In this document: one piece after another, positions 53,667 to 62,633 of the stretch
How positions within the stretch are numbered: the stretch's first letter is position 1
Layout: each line of letters starts with the position of its first letter
Origin: Clostridiales bacterium
GTDB lineage: Bacteria > Bacillota > Clostridia > Lachnospirales > Lachnospiraceae
DNA: 64,000 bases
Assembly (NCBI GenBank): GCA_023663185.1
Contig: JAMPHY010000014.1
Location: 1 to 64,000, forward strand
Direction of reading: 5' to 3'
Translations under genes and position numbers: made by a program
Notes under the pieces: model-generated
The model's input: the letters and a program-made list of their open reading frames with translations, nothing else
Databases searched by the model: none
Told to the model about the DNA's origin: nothing

Positions 53667-53705
53667 AAAAGGCGCATGGGAAATATGAACCATGCGCCTT
53701 TTTTA
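53667..53705 (+). terminator. Terminator after Rpn copy 2
   Basis: Same 13-bp stem as at 50607, followed by TTTTTT. It faces the end of the convergent LysM protein gene. Confidence 0.9.
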
Positions 53706-53720
53706 CACTCAAATTAGCAA

Positions 53721-56700
53721 TTATTTTACAGGAACAACAATTTTCTGTCCTATGCTAATCCTATTTGGATTCTTAATCGAATTAAACTTTAATAATTCGG
53801 CTATAGTAGTATTGTACTTCTTCGCAATCTTTGAAAGAGTATCACCTTTAATAACGGTATATATTGCATTATTTGCAGCGTCAGGTGTAACCGGAACTAC
53901 AGCTCCCGTAATCGCTGTCTGTCCGTCATATGGATATGTACCATACAAGTATAATGGTCCGTAATACTCAATTCCATCTACCACACGCGCCTGACCAGCC
54001 GGAATAAGTACCTTGTAATCCTTACCCATGTATCTGTATTCCAAATACAATGAAATAGTAGGATTATTAACTAAAGTTTTCATTACGCTGCTTGTTAAAG
54101 TAATGCTGTCCTTAGTTACAATCTTTACCGTTGAGTTTGCCTGCGCTGTGGTAATCGTCTTCTCAATGCTCTTTATATAGTTATTATAGCTATTTTCTGT
54201 AGGTGCGGGTACAGAATCATCTGACTTACCACTGGTAGTCTCTGACTTACTGCTCGTTGTGGCAGATGTCGTGGGCGTTTCAACTGGCTTTTCGGTAGAA
54301 GTGCCCGGATTATCTTTCTTCTTCCAGTCTTCTATAGCGGGGAGAATGCTCGCTTTATATTTACTCTCCAGCTCGGTTTTACTTTCCTCTATATCCGCAT
54401 AACTCTCTTCTAATTCATCTTTTTGTTCATCAGAGAGATTTTCATATGCCGCCTTAGCAGCGTCATAATATTCACCTACAAGCGCATATTCTTTTGCTAT
54501 TGCATCAATGGAAGCCTGGACATCTGCACGTGCACCATCTACATCATCGTCTTTCTCTACAGCGTCATCATATGCCCCAAGCGTACCTCCGGCAAAATCA
54601 TCGTCTACTTTATTGTATCCCAACTCAGCCGCTGCGTTCCAGAATTCCTCTTCTGCTGCCAGGTACGCATCCTCAGCTGCCCAGTAACCCACTTCTCCAT
54701 TATCTGAAAGTATGCTGTTATATTCATCGTCTATGTCAGCTTGACGGTTTTCGATGCCTTCTTGAGTATCCTTAATATAATAATTTCCGTTCTCATCTTG
54801 CTCATCTTTTTGGGTGGTCAGTTTCCCATAAGCCTTTACAGCATCATCATAGCATCCTTTCGCAGCCGTATATTTTGCTGTTACATCGCTTATGGCATCC
54901 TTTACTGCATCACGAGCAGCGTCAACACCATTGCCGCTTTCTACAGACGCGTAATATTCCTTACGCTTGTTATTCATTTCTTGCACTGCTTCCCCAAATG
55001 CTCTCTCTGCTGGCCAATACAAATTTGCCTTATCTTGATAACGCCATTTATCAATCTCATTGCAATCATCTTCATATTGCTTCTTTATGCCGTCATATTC
55101 AAATTCCTTACCATCTTCATCAGTACCAGTACCGCCTGTTTCATAATTTTTTTGTATATCGCTGAACTGCTCCGCACAAGACTTAATTGGGTTCCCATCA
55201 CCACCTACACCATCGTCTTTATGATTCTTCTGCTCATCTGTCAGAGCATTAAACGCTGCTTCAGCTTCATTGTAGGCGGAATCCACTTTACTATAGGCTG
55301 ACTCATATTCTTCTATTGCTGTATTGACATTGTCACGGGCTGTTGCTAACGCTTCTAAGTCTACTTCTTCTCCCTCTGTAACATTCGCCATTTTATGATA
55401 TTCCTCTATTGCTCCGGTAATATCATTACCATTTCCAAAGAAAGCCTTATCTCGTGCTGCATTGAATTCTTCTGTCGCATCATAGTATGTATTTTGAGCC
55501 CTATAATAATCCTGCATAGCAAGCTCCATGCAGTTATTTTCATAGTTCGCCTTTAAGCCGCCATATTCATTACCTTTATCATCAATACCGCCTATTTCAA
55601 AATTTTTTCTTATCTCCTCTAACTGTTCTTCTGGAGACCTAGACTCTTCATCATTCTCATCTTTATCTGTCTTTTGCTCGTCTGTCAGGGCTTTATACGC
55701 GGTTTTAACTTTCTCGTATACGGATTCTACTTTCCTATAGGCAGATTCATGTTCTTCTATGCCTTCCTGTATCTTTGCAAGCGCTGCCTCTAAATCTCCA
55801 CCACTTTCTCTTGCTTCATCATATTTCCGCAGCGCTCCGGTAATACCCTCCTCATTATTTCCAAACAACTGCGATTCTACTTCATGGAATTTATCTTGCG
55901 CTTTCCAGTATATATTATTAGTTGCCCAAAAGCGCCAATTATTTAATTGTTCACATACAGGTCCGTAGCTATCCTTTATACCATAACCATCTTCCGTACC
56001 GTCACCATTATAAGCTGTGCCTATCATCTCATACATATCTGTAACTGATTTGCCTGAGCTATTAGTTTCAGCCTTTTGCTCGTCTGTCAGGGCGTTATAT
56101 TTAGGGGCGATTTCTTCATATTTGGCTTTCACTTTATCCAATTCTTTGTCAAACTCTTTATCAAATTCTGATATCGCCTTTTCTGCTTTATCAAAGGCTT
56201 CTTCAAACTCCTCTAAAGTAGTTTCATCATAGTTTAATTCATCAAAATTCTGAATACTTTCATTCACTGGATCTATTAACTTCCAAAAAGACTCTTCTAA
56301 TTGCCAGAATTCTCCCGCTGCCTGCCAGAATGCATCCAATGCGTCGCTATTGGCATCGTTCTCCTCGCCTTCATCTTCACCGTCAAGCTCCTGAGCCACG
56401 GGAACATCCTCTTCGTCTTCCAATACTTCTGTTTCTTCGTCTTCTGATTCGTCCACGTCCTCATCTACAACGTCTTCCGTATCTTCATTTCCGTCTGGCT
56501 CCTCGTCTTCGCCTTCCTTTTCAGTCTCGTCGGTTCCGTCCGGCTTCTCGCCTTCGACTTCCTTTTCAGTCTCGCCGGTTTCGCCTGAGTCCTCTTTCAC
56601 GTCAGTTTCGTTCTTATTCTCAGTCACATTGGTTCCTTCGCTTCCTTCTGCTCCCTCGATTACATCTGACGCCTCAGTCTCGTCAGTCTCGTCCGCATAC

Positions 56701-56807
56701 ACCACATTTGAAGCGATAGGGCATATAACCAGACTAAATATCAGGAGGAAAGCAAGCGGCGTAAGCCAGAATTTCTTTCCACGACTCTTTGTTACGTACT
56801 TTTTCAT
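53721..56807 (-). CDS. Large secreted acidic repeat protein with C-terminal LysM domain
   Basis: 1028 residues. Signal peptide (1-38, ending NVVYA), an extremely acidic E/D/T/G-rich stretch (about 39-155), then five helical repeat units of about 130-180 residues, each with an ALTDEQK-like motif (NALTDEQKAE, KALTDEQKTD, NALTDEQKNH, GKLTTQKDEQ, ENLSDEQKDE), a serine/threonine-rich linker (about 850-890), a beta-rich domain with SLYLEYRYMGKDYKVLIPAG, and a final LysM (last 45 residues, VIKGDTLSKIAKKYNTTIAE) that should bind peptidoglycan. It is probably displayed on the wall; the function is unknown. AAAGGAG precedes the ATG. Confidence 0.8.
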   Translation of the reverse strand: MKKYVTKSRGKKFWLTPLAFLLIFSLVICPIASNVVYADETDETEASDVIEGAEGSEGTNVTENKNETDVKEDSGETGETEKEVEGEKPDGTDETEKEGEDEEPDGNEDTEDVVDEDVDESEDEETEVLEDEEDVPVAQELDGEDEGEENDANSDALDAFWQAAGEFWQLEESFWKLIDPVNESIQNFDELNYDETTLEEFEEAFDKAEKAISEFDKEFDKELDKVKAKYEEIAPKYNALTDEQKAETNSSGKSVTDMYEMIGTAYNGDGTEDGYGIKDSYGPVCEQLNNWRFWATNNIYWKAQDKFHEVESQLFGNNEEGITGALRKYDEARESGGDLEAALAKIQEGIEEHESAYRKVESVYEKVKTAYKALTDEQKTDKDENDEESRSPEEQLEEIRKNFEIGGIDDKGNEYGGLKANYENNCMELAMQDYYRAQNTYYDATEEFNAARDKAFFGNGNDITGAIEEYHKMANVTEGEEVDLEALATARDNVNTAIEEYESAYSKVDSAYNEAEAAFNALTDEQKNHKDDGVGGDGNPIKSCAEQFSDIQKNYETGGTGTDEDGKEFEYDGIKKQYEDDCNEIDKWRYQDKANLYWPAERAFGEAVQEMNNKRKEYYASVESGNGVDAARDAVKDAISDVTAKYTAAKGCYDDAVKAYGKLTTQKDEQDENGNYYIKDTQEGIENRQADIDDEYNSILSDNGEVGYWAAEDAYLAAEEEFWNAAAELGYNKVDDDFAGGTLGAYDDAVEKDDDVDGARADVQASIDAIAKEYALVGEYYDAAKAAYENLSDEQKDELEESYADIEESKTELESKYKASILPAIEDWKKKDNPGTSTEKPVETPTTSATTSSKSETTSGKSDDSVPAPTENSYNNYIKSIEKTITTAQANSTVKIVTKDSITLTSSVMKTLVNNPTISLYLEYRYMGKDYKVLIPAGQARVVDGIEYYGPLYLYGTYPYDGQTAITGAVVPVTPDAANNAIYTVIKGDTLSKIAKKYNTTIAELLKFNSIKNPNRISIGQKIVVPVK

Positions 56808-56862
56808 ATAATTCTCCTTTCGATTTTCGATATTTTAATACACGTCTCATTATTCTAGCATT

Positions 56863-56913
56863 TTAAAAAAAATAAATGGAATGCAGCCTGCACACTTTTG
56901 CACGCTGCATTCC
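56863..56913 (-). terminator. Terminator of the AAA-ATPase/PDDEXK gene
   Basis: GGAATGCAGC and GCTGCATTCC are perfect 10-bp arms (56878-56887, 56904-56913) around 16 bases. On the minus strand a run ATTTATTTTTTTT follows. Confidence 0.85.
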
Positions 56914-56954
56914 ATTTTATTTATCCGCGGACCATCACCAAACACTACTTTATT

Positions 56955-58649
56955 TTACCCAATCAACACTCTTTTTCCCTCAAACGCAAAACCATATTTC
57001 TTTATCCGTTTCGCCGCAATCCCTTTTTCTAACAAGCTCTCCTCATACCGCTTCTCTTCTATCTGGTCTAACGCCGCTTGCACAGTATCCTCAAGCGTCT
57101 TCTCATCTTCCGGATCATGCACCTTAAATTCCATAATCACTGCATTATCTTTTTCATGATATGGCTCCAGCATGACATCATATCTTCCGAACCCACTTTC
57201 CCTGTTCGACGTAACAGCATATCTGTCTGCAAGTTCTACCATCAATCCCAGCACAAATCCATGGTAAAACCGCTCCGGTTCTGAACTTTTTGAAGGCTGG
57301 TGTCCTGTATCAAAATAGCTGAACGTATCCAAAGCAACTTTATTCATATAGACATTCATCGCCTTTTTATTGTCCTGTAGCAATGCCTTCACAAAGTCAT
57401 TATAATCTGAAATATTTCTGGAAAACCATCCCCGTATCATACCCCTGAACATAATGTTCACTTCACGGTTAGTCAGCGCCAGCTCATATTTTGGTTCCGT
57501 CACAGTATATTCTGGATCATATTCCTCATAGCTTAAGACCTTAAGATAACCGCTTGCCAGAAGCAGGCTCCAGATAGCATTTTCATCACCATCAAGCTGA
57601 TTATAGACAATCTGCTCATCAATGGGTACAAACAAATGCTCCCCCCGCATCAAGCACTCAAAAGCTTCCTTTACTCCTCTGCTGCTTTCTCTTATCTGCT
57701 TCCCCACAAGGCTGTTGGAGCTTGTATTTGCCCAGTATGCCGCCAGTTTTCCTGTATCCAGAAAATTCAATATCGACCACGGATTATAGATATCACTCCA
57801 CTTTCCAAACATGAAACCGTCATACCAGTTCTTCACATCCTGTTTTCTATCACCCATTCCATATTCATCTAACGCGGTAAACACCTCTTCTTCCGTAAAG
57901 CCAAAGGATGTACCGTATTCATCGGAAGTAGTCGTCACGACTTTCAGGTTATTCAAATCAGAAAATATGGATTCCTTGCTAACCCTTGTTATGCCTGTCA
58001 TAATGGCACGTTCCAGCCATGGGTTTGTCTTAAATGCAGAGTTGAACAGGCTTCTGGTAAATGCCGTCAGTTCCTGCCAGTAACCGTTTACATAGGCTTC
58101 CTGCATCGGGGTGTCATATTCGTCCAGAAGAATGATAACTTTTTTCCCATGATATCTGGACAGAAAATCCGATAATTTATAAATAGAAAATGTCGCGTCC
58201 ACATCCATCATATCTGTGGATATACTTAAAAAAAACTTCTTTTCCTCTTCCGCCAAAAGACCGCTGTCTAATAAAAATCTATTCTTATGATACAATTCTG
58301 TAAGCAACTGATTTATCCTCTGCTTTGTCTGCTCATATGTTTTTTCTTTCACACCTGCAAAAGACAGGCTGATAACAGGATATGTCCCCTGCAACGCCCG
58401 GTATTTCTCTTCCTGCCAGATGGATAGATTCTCAAACAAATCTCCGCGTCCTGCATACTTTACAGAAAAAAACTGCTCTGTCATGCTCATGGTCAACGTT
58501 TTCCCAAAACGTCTAGGTCTGGTTATCAGCGTCACTTCATCTCTACTTTCCCACCATTCTTTTAAGAAAGCTGTTTTATCTATATAGAAACATCCGCTCT
58601 CAATTACCTTGCTAAAATCCTGAATTCCGATTCCTACTGTTCTTGCCAT
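56955..58649 (-). CDS. AAA-ATPase-like protein with C-terminal PD-(D/E)XK nuclease domain
   Basis: 564 residues. The N-terminal part (about 1-290) is PF09820-like: IGIQDFSKVIESGCFYIDKTAFLKEWW, the variant Walker A RPRRFGKTLTMSM near 43 and VIILLDEYDTPMQEA near 168 (Walker B). The C-terminal part (about 400-560) is a PDDEXK_9 domain with YDVMLEPYHEKDNAVIMEFKVHDPE, which holds the D...ExK residues. Such proteins are common in Bacteroidetes and Clostridia in many copies and are of unknown function; a mobile or defence role is often proposed. A strong ribosome binding site AAGGAG precedes the ATG. Confidence 0.85.
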   Translation of the reverse strand: MARTVGIGIQDFSKVIESGCFYIDKTAFLKEWWESRDEVTLITRPRRFGKTLTMSMTEQFFSVKYAGRGDLFENLSIWQEEKYRALQGTYPVISLSFAGVKEKTYEQTKQRINQLLTELYHKNRFLLDSGLLAEEEKKFFLSISTDMMDVDATFSIYKLSDFLSRYHGKKVIILLDEYDTPMQEAYVNGYWQELTAFTRSLFNSAFKTNPWLERAIMTGITRVSKESIFSDLNNLKVVTTTSDEYGTSFGFTEEEVFTALDEYGMGDRKQDVKNWYDGFMFGKWSDIYNPWSILNFLDTGKLAAYWANTSSNSLVGKQIRESSRGVKEAFECLMRGEHLFVPIDEQIVYNQLDGDENAIWSLLLASGYLKVLSYEEYDPEYTVTEPKYELALTNREVNIMFRGMIRGWFSRNISDYNDFVKALLQDNKKAMNVYMNKVALDTFSYFDTGHQPSKSSEPERFYHGFVLGLMVELADRYAVTSNRESGFGRYDVMLEPYHEKDNAVIMEFKVHDPEDEKTLEDTVQAALDQIEEKRYEESLLEKGIAAKRIKKYGFAFEGKRVLIG

Positions 58650-58841
58650 AAGCTTCTCCTTATTTTATACTGAGGCTGAGCTTATTATATCATAAAAAAA
58701 ATAACTAGCCAAGCGCAGTACCGCGATTATGTAATTTTACTCCAACATGCTGCACAGAGGGTGTTCGTGGGACAAAAGAAAGAGATTATTAAGCAAAAGG
58801 CGGAAATCCCTCAGTTGAACCAAAGACCATTTTTATCCCAC

Positions 58842-60293
58842 TCATTTATAGTTTACAATCGTCTCAATAGAGTAGAGTTTTACATCTTTCCTTTCGGCTT
58901 CCTTCACAATCCTATCATCGAATCCGCTTTCAGAGAACAAAGCATAATAAAATTTTGCTCCCTGTTTTTGAGGATTCAGCTTTGCTATTGTATCCAGATA
59001 TTCTGCATAACTGAACGGACTGTTTTTAAATTTACATTCTCCGACTAAATATTCCTTTGCGTCCCTGCTAATTCCCAGCAGGTCGATTTCTGTTTCAGTA
59101 GTCCGCAATCCATTCTTCGCATTCTCGTCCCGCACAGTCGTCTTGCCCAGCCATCGCCCCATTTTCGCATAGCGGAAAGGAAGCGCATCCGCCTTCTGCA
59201 TTTTCCTGACAAATTCCCTGCACACATCTTCAAAAGCAGACGCAGCAAATTCATGCAGAGCCGGTTCTATTATATACTCATACACACCGTCTACATCGCC
59301 CTCTTCGAGCTGTGAATAATTTGCGAACCCGAAAGCATACCAAAATCGGAAAAAATTATCCGTCAGCCGATACATTCCTCTGTTTAAATTTGCCTTTTCT
59401 TTCATTCCTGCATCAATGGAAAATTCACGTTCCACTATACCAAGTTCAAGCAGATTTTTAAGATATACACTGGTCTTGGACGTATCTTCTACAAGCGATT
59501 TCTGACTAATATCATTTAACTTTGTATTACCAAGCGCAACAGCTTCAATGATGGAGTTGTAAATCGGCGTCTCCCTCAGCTCCTGACGGAGCAGGAAATC
59601 CGTCTCGCTGTAAAGGACACAGCCCTTCGTCAAAATGTTCTGCTTAATATTTTCTTTGACAGATAAATCAGCAGCCCATTGGTTCAGATAATGGGGAATG
59701 CCGCCAAGCACCGCATAAGCAAGCACATTATCACGAGGAGAATAGTCTGGAAAGAACTTCATGGCATCGTAAAATCCCATTTCCTTCATCCTATAGACTC
59801 CCGTTGCCCTTCCATAAAGAGGATTCTTTTCTGCTAATAGTTCTTTTTCAATAAAACTCATTGCGCTTCCGCAGAGGATAATCATTACATTACTATTCCG
59901 CAGCTCTGCGTCCCATAGATTTTGCAGAATAGACGGAATGCTTCTGTTCCCACGGCACATATATGGGAACTCATCTATTATAACCAGCTTCTTATTACTT
60001 CCATACGGCAAGTCCTGAATAGCGCGAAACGCTTTTTCCCAATCTGAAAATTCTGTGATATACTGTCTTGCCGGAATATCTTCCTTAAGAAGCTGCCCTG
60101 AAAATCTGGCAAGCTGCACACGATCCGTACTTTGCGTACAGGAAAAGAAAATGTGTGGCTTATCCTTGCTGAATTCCCGAAGGGTTTCGGTCTTTCCGAT
60201 ACGCCGCCTGCCATAGAGGACTATAAGCTGCCCCTTCTTTTCCTTATATTTATCATTCAAAAACTGCAGTTCTGCCTCCCTGCCTATAAACAT
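58842..60293 (-). CDS. ATP-binding protein with DUF234 domain
   Basis: 483 residues. ATPase domain of the archaeal ATPase type with FIGREAELQFLN start, Walker A VLYGRRRIGKTETL near 25 and KLVIIDEFPYM near 102 (Walker B), then a winged-helix part and a C-terminal DUF234 domain (about 320-470) with REFVRKMQKADALPF and EIDLLGISRDAKEYLVGECKFK, which has the D...ExK pattern of PD-(D/E)XK nucleases. The function is unknown. It is 106 bases downstream of the DUF4143 ATPase gene, in the same direction. Confidence 0.83.
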   Translation of the reverse strand: MFIGREAELQFLNDKYKEKKGQLIVLYGRRRIGKTETLREFSKDKPHIFFSCTQSTDRVQLARFSGQLLKEDIPARQYITEFSDWEKAFRAIQDLPYGSNKKLVIIDEFPYMCRGNRSIPSILQNLWDAELRNSNVMIILCGSAMSFIEKELLAEKNPLYGRATGVYRMKEMGFYDAMKFFPDYSPRDNVLAYAVLGGIPHYLNQWAADLSVKENIKQNILTKGCVLYSETDFLLRQELRETPIYNSIIEAVALGNTKLNDISQKSLVEDTSKTSVYLKNLLELGIVEREFSIDAGMKEKANLNRGMYRLTDNFFRFWYAFGFANYSQLEEGDVDGVYEYIIEPALHEFAASAFEDVCREFVRKMQKADALPFRYAKMGRWLGKTTVRDENAKNGLRTTETEIDLLGISRDAKEYLVGECKFKNSPFSYAEYLDTIAKLNPQKQGAKFYYALFSESGFDDRIVKEAERKDVKLYSIETIVNYK

Positions 60294-60399
60294 AATGCGC
60301 CTCCGTATATAATAATATCTAATCGTGATTTACCAAATCTTGATTTGATATTATTATATGCGGAAGCGCTGAAAATATCAAGAAGTTCTTGCATGTTTA

Positions 60400-61764
60400 T
60401 TACAGGAACATTGCCATATAGACGGGCAGATGGAGAATCCCATCCTTTATCGCCAAATCCTTTGTATAGAGAATATAAGAATTACCAATCCTTGAAGAAA
60501 ACTTATTCCGGAACTTATCGAGCGAGGAATGTGAGCGGTATCTGCCTGATTTTACCTCTATAGGCGCAAGCTTCTTTTTTTCAGTAATCAGGAAATCAAT
60601 CTCCATATGGTTTTCCCTGTGCTTTGCATCATTTCGGGAATAAAAATACAGTCTGTGTCCATTATAGCGGAGCATCTGTGCCACAATGTTTTCCAGAATC
60701 ATGCCTTCATTGATCTCTAATTTATCAAACAGGACAGCCTTATACAAATCGTTCTCAACAAAAGGCACATCCATAAAGGTATGTGTAATCAGCAGTCCCG
60801 TATCACCCATATAGCATTTCTGTGTAGTATTGTCCTCGCTGAGCGCCAGCCCTACATTCGGATCGGCTGCATTCAGGCATGCATTAGCAATCATCGCTTC
60901 ATGAAGCCAGATAAAAGAGTCCTCATAGCTTCTGAACCGTACCTGTTTGGAAATGGATGAAAGCCTGTATTTTTTTTCCTTTCTGGAAAGCTGTGCTGGA
61001 ATACCGTCAAAGATGGCAAAAACCTTATCCTCATACCCCGCGGCAAATTTAGAGACGTCGTCACGGTAAAGTTTCAAAATACGACGTTTTACCGCATCCA
61101 CAGTCTCAAAACTCTTAGTTTTAACATATTCCGTCACCGCCTGCGGCATACCTCCCACAAGAATATACTGCCGAAAATCGTTCATTATTTTTCTGTGCAG
61201 GGCGTCACCGAGCGGTAATCTTTTATCAAAACATTGCCTGAGTAGCGGAACGGTAGCATTATCGCCCATCGCCCATAGAAACTCCTCGAAATCAAGGGGA
61301 AACATTGAGATATGTTCCTCCTCGGATGGAATGATGATATCCTGAACGTTTTTCTTCAATCTAATGAGCGAACCGGTTTCAATAAAATCATAGCGTCCAT
61401 CGGCGACAAAATATTTGATGAGCTGCCTCGCTCTCGGATATTGCTGTACCTCGTCAAAAATAATGACAGACTCACGCTCATACAGCGTCGTAGAATAAAA
61501 CGCCGATAGTTTCGCAAAAAACAAATCAAGATTATAACTGTCATTGACAAACAAATCCAAAATATCCTGCGGCGCGTTACCGAAGTCAATGATGATGCAG
61601 CTTTTATATTCTGCTTGGGCAAATCTCCCCACGAGATAGCTTTTACCAACCCGCCTTGCACCATCAAGCATAATAGCAGTTTCTCCCTTGCTTTGTTTTT
61701 TCCAGTTCAGCAGTTTATCATAAATTTTACGACGAAGAACGATATCTCCATTTTTATTTTTCAT
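60400..61764 (-). CDS. ATP-binding protein with AAA_14 and DUF4143 domains
   Basis: 454 residues from the ATG at 61764, behind AAGGGGTGG. AAA_14 ATPase part with AIMLDGARRVGKSYLVGRFA near 30-49 and SVIIFDEVQQYP near 100, then a linker with GGMPQAV and a C-terminal DUF4143 domain with EIDFLITEKKKLAPIEVKSG, again with the D...ExK nuclease-like pattern. Widespread, function unknown. The frame continues upstream to 61917, but that stretch is the promoter with 33-bp repeats, not coding. Confidence 0.85.
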   Translation of the reverse strand: MKNKNGDIVLRRKIYDKLLNWKKQSKGETAIMLDGARRVGKSYLVGRFAQAEYKSCIIIDFGNAPQDILDLFVNDSYNLDLFFAKLSAFYSTTLYERESVIIFDEVQQYPRARQLIKYFVADGRYDFIETGSLIRLKKNVQDIIIPSEEEHISMFPLDFEEFLWAMGDNATVPLLRQCFDKRLPLGDALHRKIMNDFRQYILVGGMPQAVTEYVKTKSFETVDAVKRRILKLYRDDVSKFAAGYEDKVFAIFDGIPAQLSRKEKKYRLSSISKQVRFRSYEDSFIWLHEAMIANACLNAADPNVGLALSEDNTTQKCYMGDTGLLITHTFMDVPFVENDLYKAVLFDKLEINEGMILENIVAQMLRYNGHRLYFYSRNDAKHRENHMEIDFLITEKKKLAPIEVKSGRYRSHSSLDKFRNKFSSRIGNSYILYTKDLAIKDGILHLPVYMAMFL

Positions 61765-61801
61765 AAAACCACCCCTTGACAGCTTATTCGGCATATACAA
61801 T

Positions 61802-61830
61802 ATTGTACTGTATGTTTCACGAAAAAGCAA
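61802..61830 (-). promoter_or_regulatory. Promoter of the DUF4143 ATPase gene
   Basis: TTGCTT (61825-61830), 17 bases, TACAAT (61802-61807) on the minus strand. The -35 box is inside the first of three 33-bp direct repeats. Confidence 0.65.
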
Positions 61831-61916
61831 GTTCGTAAAAGTGTGTTCTGCACGAAAAAGCAAATTTACAAAGGTATAATCTGCACAAAAAAGCAAGTTT
61901 ATAGTTGGCACACTCA
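61818..61916. repeat. Three 33-bp direct repeats upstream of the DUF4143 ATPase gene
   Basis: Units start at 61818, 61851 and 61884, each beginning CACGAAAAAGCAAGTT or a close variant; the first two match over most of 33 bases, the third mainly over its first 20. They fill the gap between the LRR coding segment and the ATPase gene and include the -35 box. 33 bases equal three helical turns, so they could be operator sites. Confidence 0.75.
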
Positions 61917-62633
61917 CTGGTGCGTATATATTATTTCAAAAGACGGTTCCCCGTAGAGAGAAATCAATTTTTCCATCTGTTCTTGACCTTTAACGCTCAT
62001 TTCCACCACCGCCAGATTCGGCATCGTGAAAAGCGGAGTCAAATCGCCCATTACGCTTTGTTCCATACTTATCAATACGATATCTTCCCTTCCTTCCAAC
62101 GCTGAAATATCCCAAATCTGCGCCTCGCAAAGATACAGTTCCTTAATATATGCCGTATTTTTAAGAAATTCTAAATCCCTCTGTCCCAAAGCCCTGACTC
62201 TTAGGATATTTATATATAAGCCGTCCAGATATTTCCATGCGTCAGAATCATTATTGATATCCAGAAAATTATAATCCCTCACGGTCCCAATGGGGCTTGC
62301 GGCATAGCTGCCTGTATTGGCAAGATCCAGCTCCTTAAGCATAGGCAGTGTGCTGATAGTTTCAATATCTGTCAGGGGGTTATCCAAAAGTTTCAAGGTT
62401 TCAAGCGTCCTGATATTCGCCAGCGGAGAAATATCATGTATATTGTTAGACCTCAGTTCTACCGACTGCAGATATTCCAGCTCCTTTAAGGGCGATATAT
62501 CCTCAATGAAATTACCCCCTATATAGACGTATTGGAGATTTGGCATGCTCTTTAAATCTGTCAGTTCCTTGATAGTTCCCTTGATTCGCTGGGAGCTGCT
62601 ATACCATTTGCCCCCCCCCAAGCTCATTATCAT
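61914..62633 (-). CDS. Leucine-rich repeat segment, out of frame with the upstream kinase
   Basis: About 239 codons open from 62633. Leucine-rich repeats of the internalin type are seen: LTDLKSMPNLQYVYIGGNFIEDISPL, LKELEYLQSVELRSNNIHDISPL, LANIRTLETLKLLDNPLTDIETI, then more degenerate units to the end at residue 239. No signal peptide or ribosome binding site is found for this frame. One base fewer in the run of nine G at 62611-62619 would join it in frame to the kinase, giving a kinase with an outer LRR sensor. I regard it as the C-terminal half of that protein. Whether the break is real, phase-variable or a sequencing error cannot be decided here. Confidence 0.75.
   Translation of the reverse strand: MIMSLGGGKWYSSSQRIKGTIKELTDLKSMPNLQYVYIGGNFIEDISPLKELEYLQSVELRSNNIHDISPLANIRTLETLKLLDNPLTDIETISTLPMLKELDLANTGSYAASPIGTVRDYNFLDINNDSDAWKYLDGLYINILRVRALGQRDLEFLKNTAYIKELYLCEAQIWDISALEGREDIVLISMEQSVMGDLTPLFTMPNLAVVEMSVKGQEQMEKLISLYGEPSFEIIYTHQ

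Noticed and set aside
48803-53705. Classical insertion sequence with terminal inverted repeats around the Rpn genes
   Set aside because: The repeats are direct, include promoters and terminators, and no inverted ends or target duplications were found; the Rpn family is not a DDE transposase.
56330-56719. Plus-strand frame rich in Arg, Pro and His opposite the acidic stretch of the LysM protein
   Set aside because: Complement of Glu/Asp codons gives such composition automatically; no start signals.
58650-58841. Long-range pairing of GTGGGATAAAA and TTTTGTCCCAC after the DUF234 gene
   Set aside because: The arms are about 80 bases apart with no T-run; too weak to call a terminator or element.
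61765-61917. N-terminal extension of the DUF4143 ATPase with TFVNLLF repeats
   Set aside because: The peptide repeats are a by-product of the 33-bp DNA repeats in the promoter; the real start at 61764 has a ribosome binding site.
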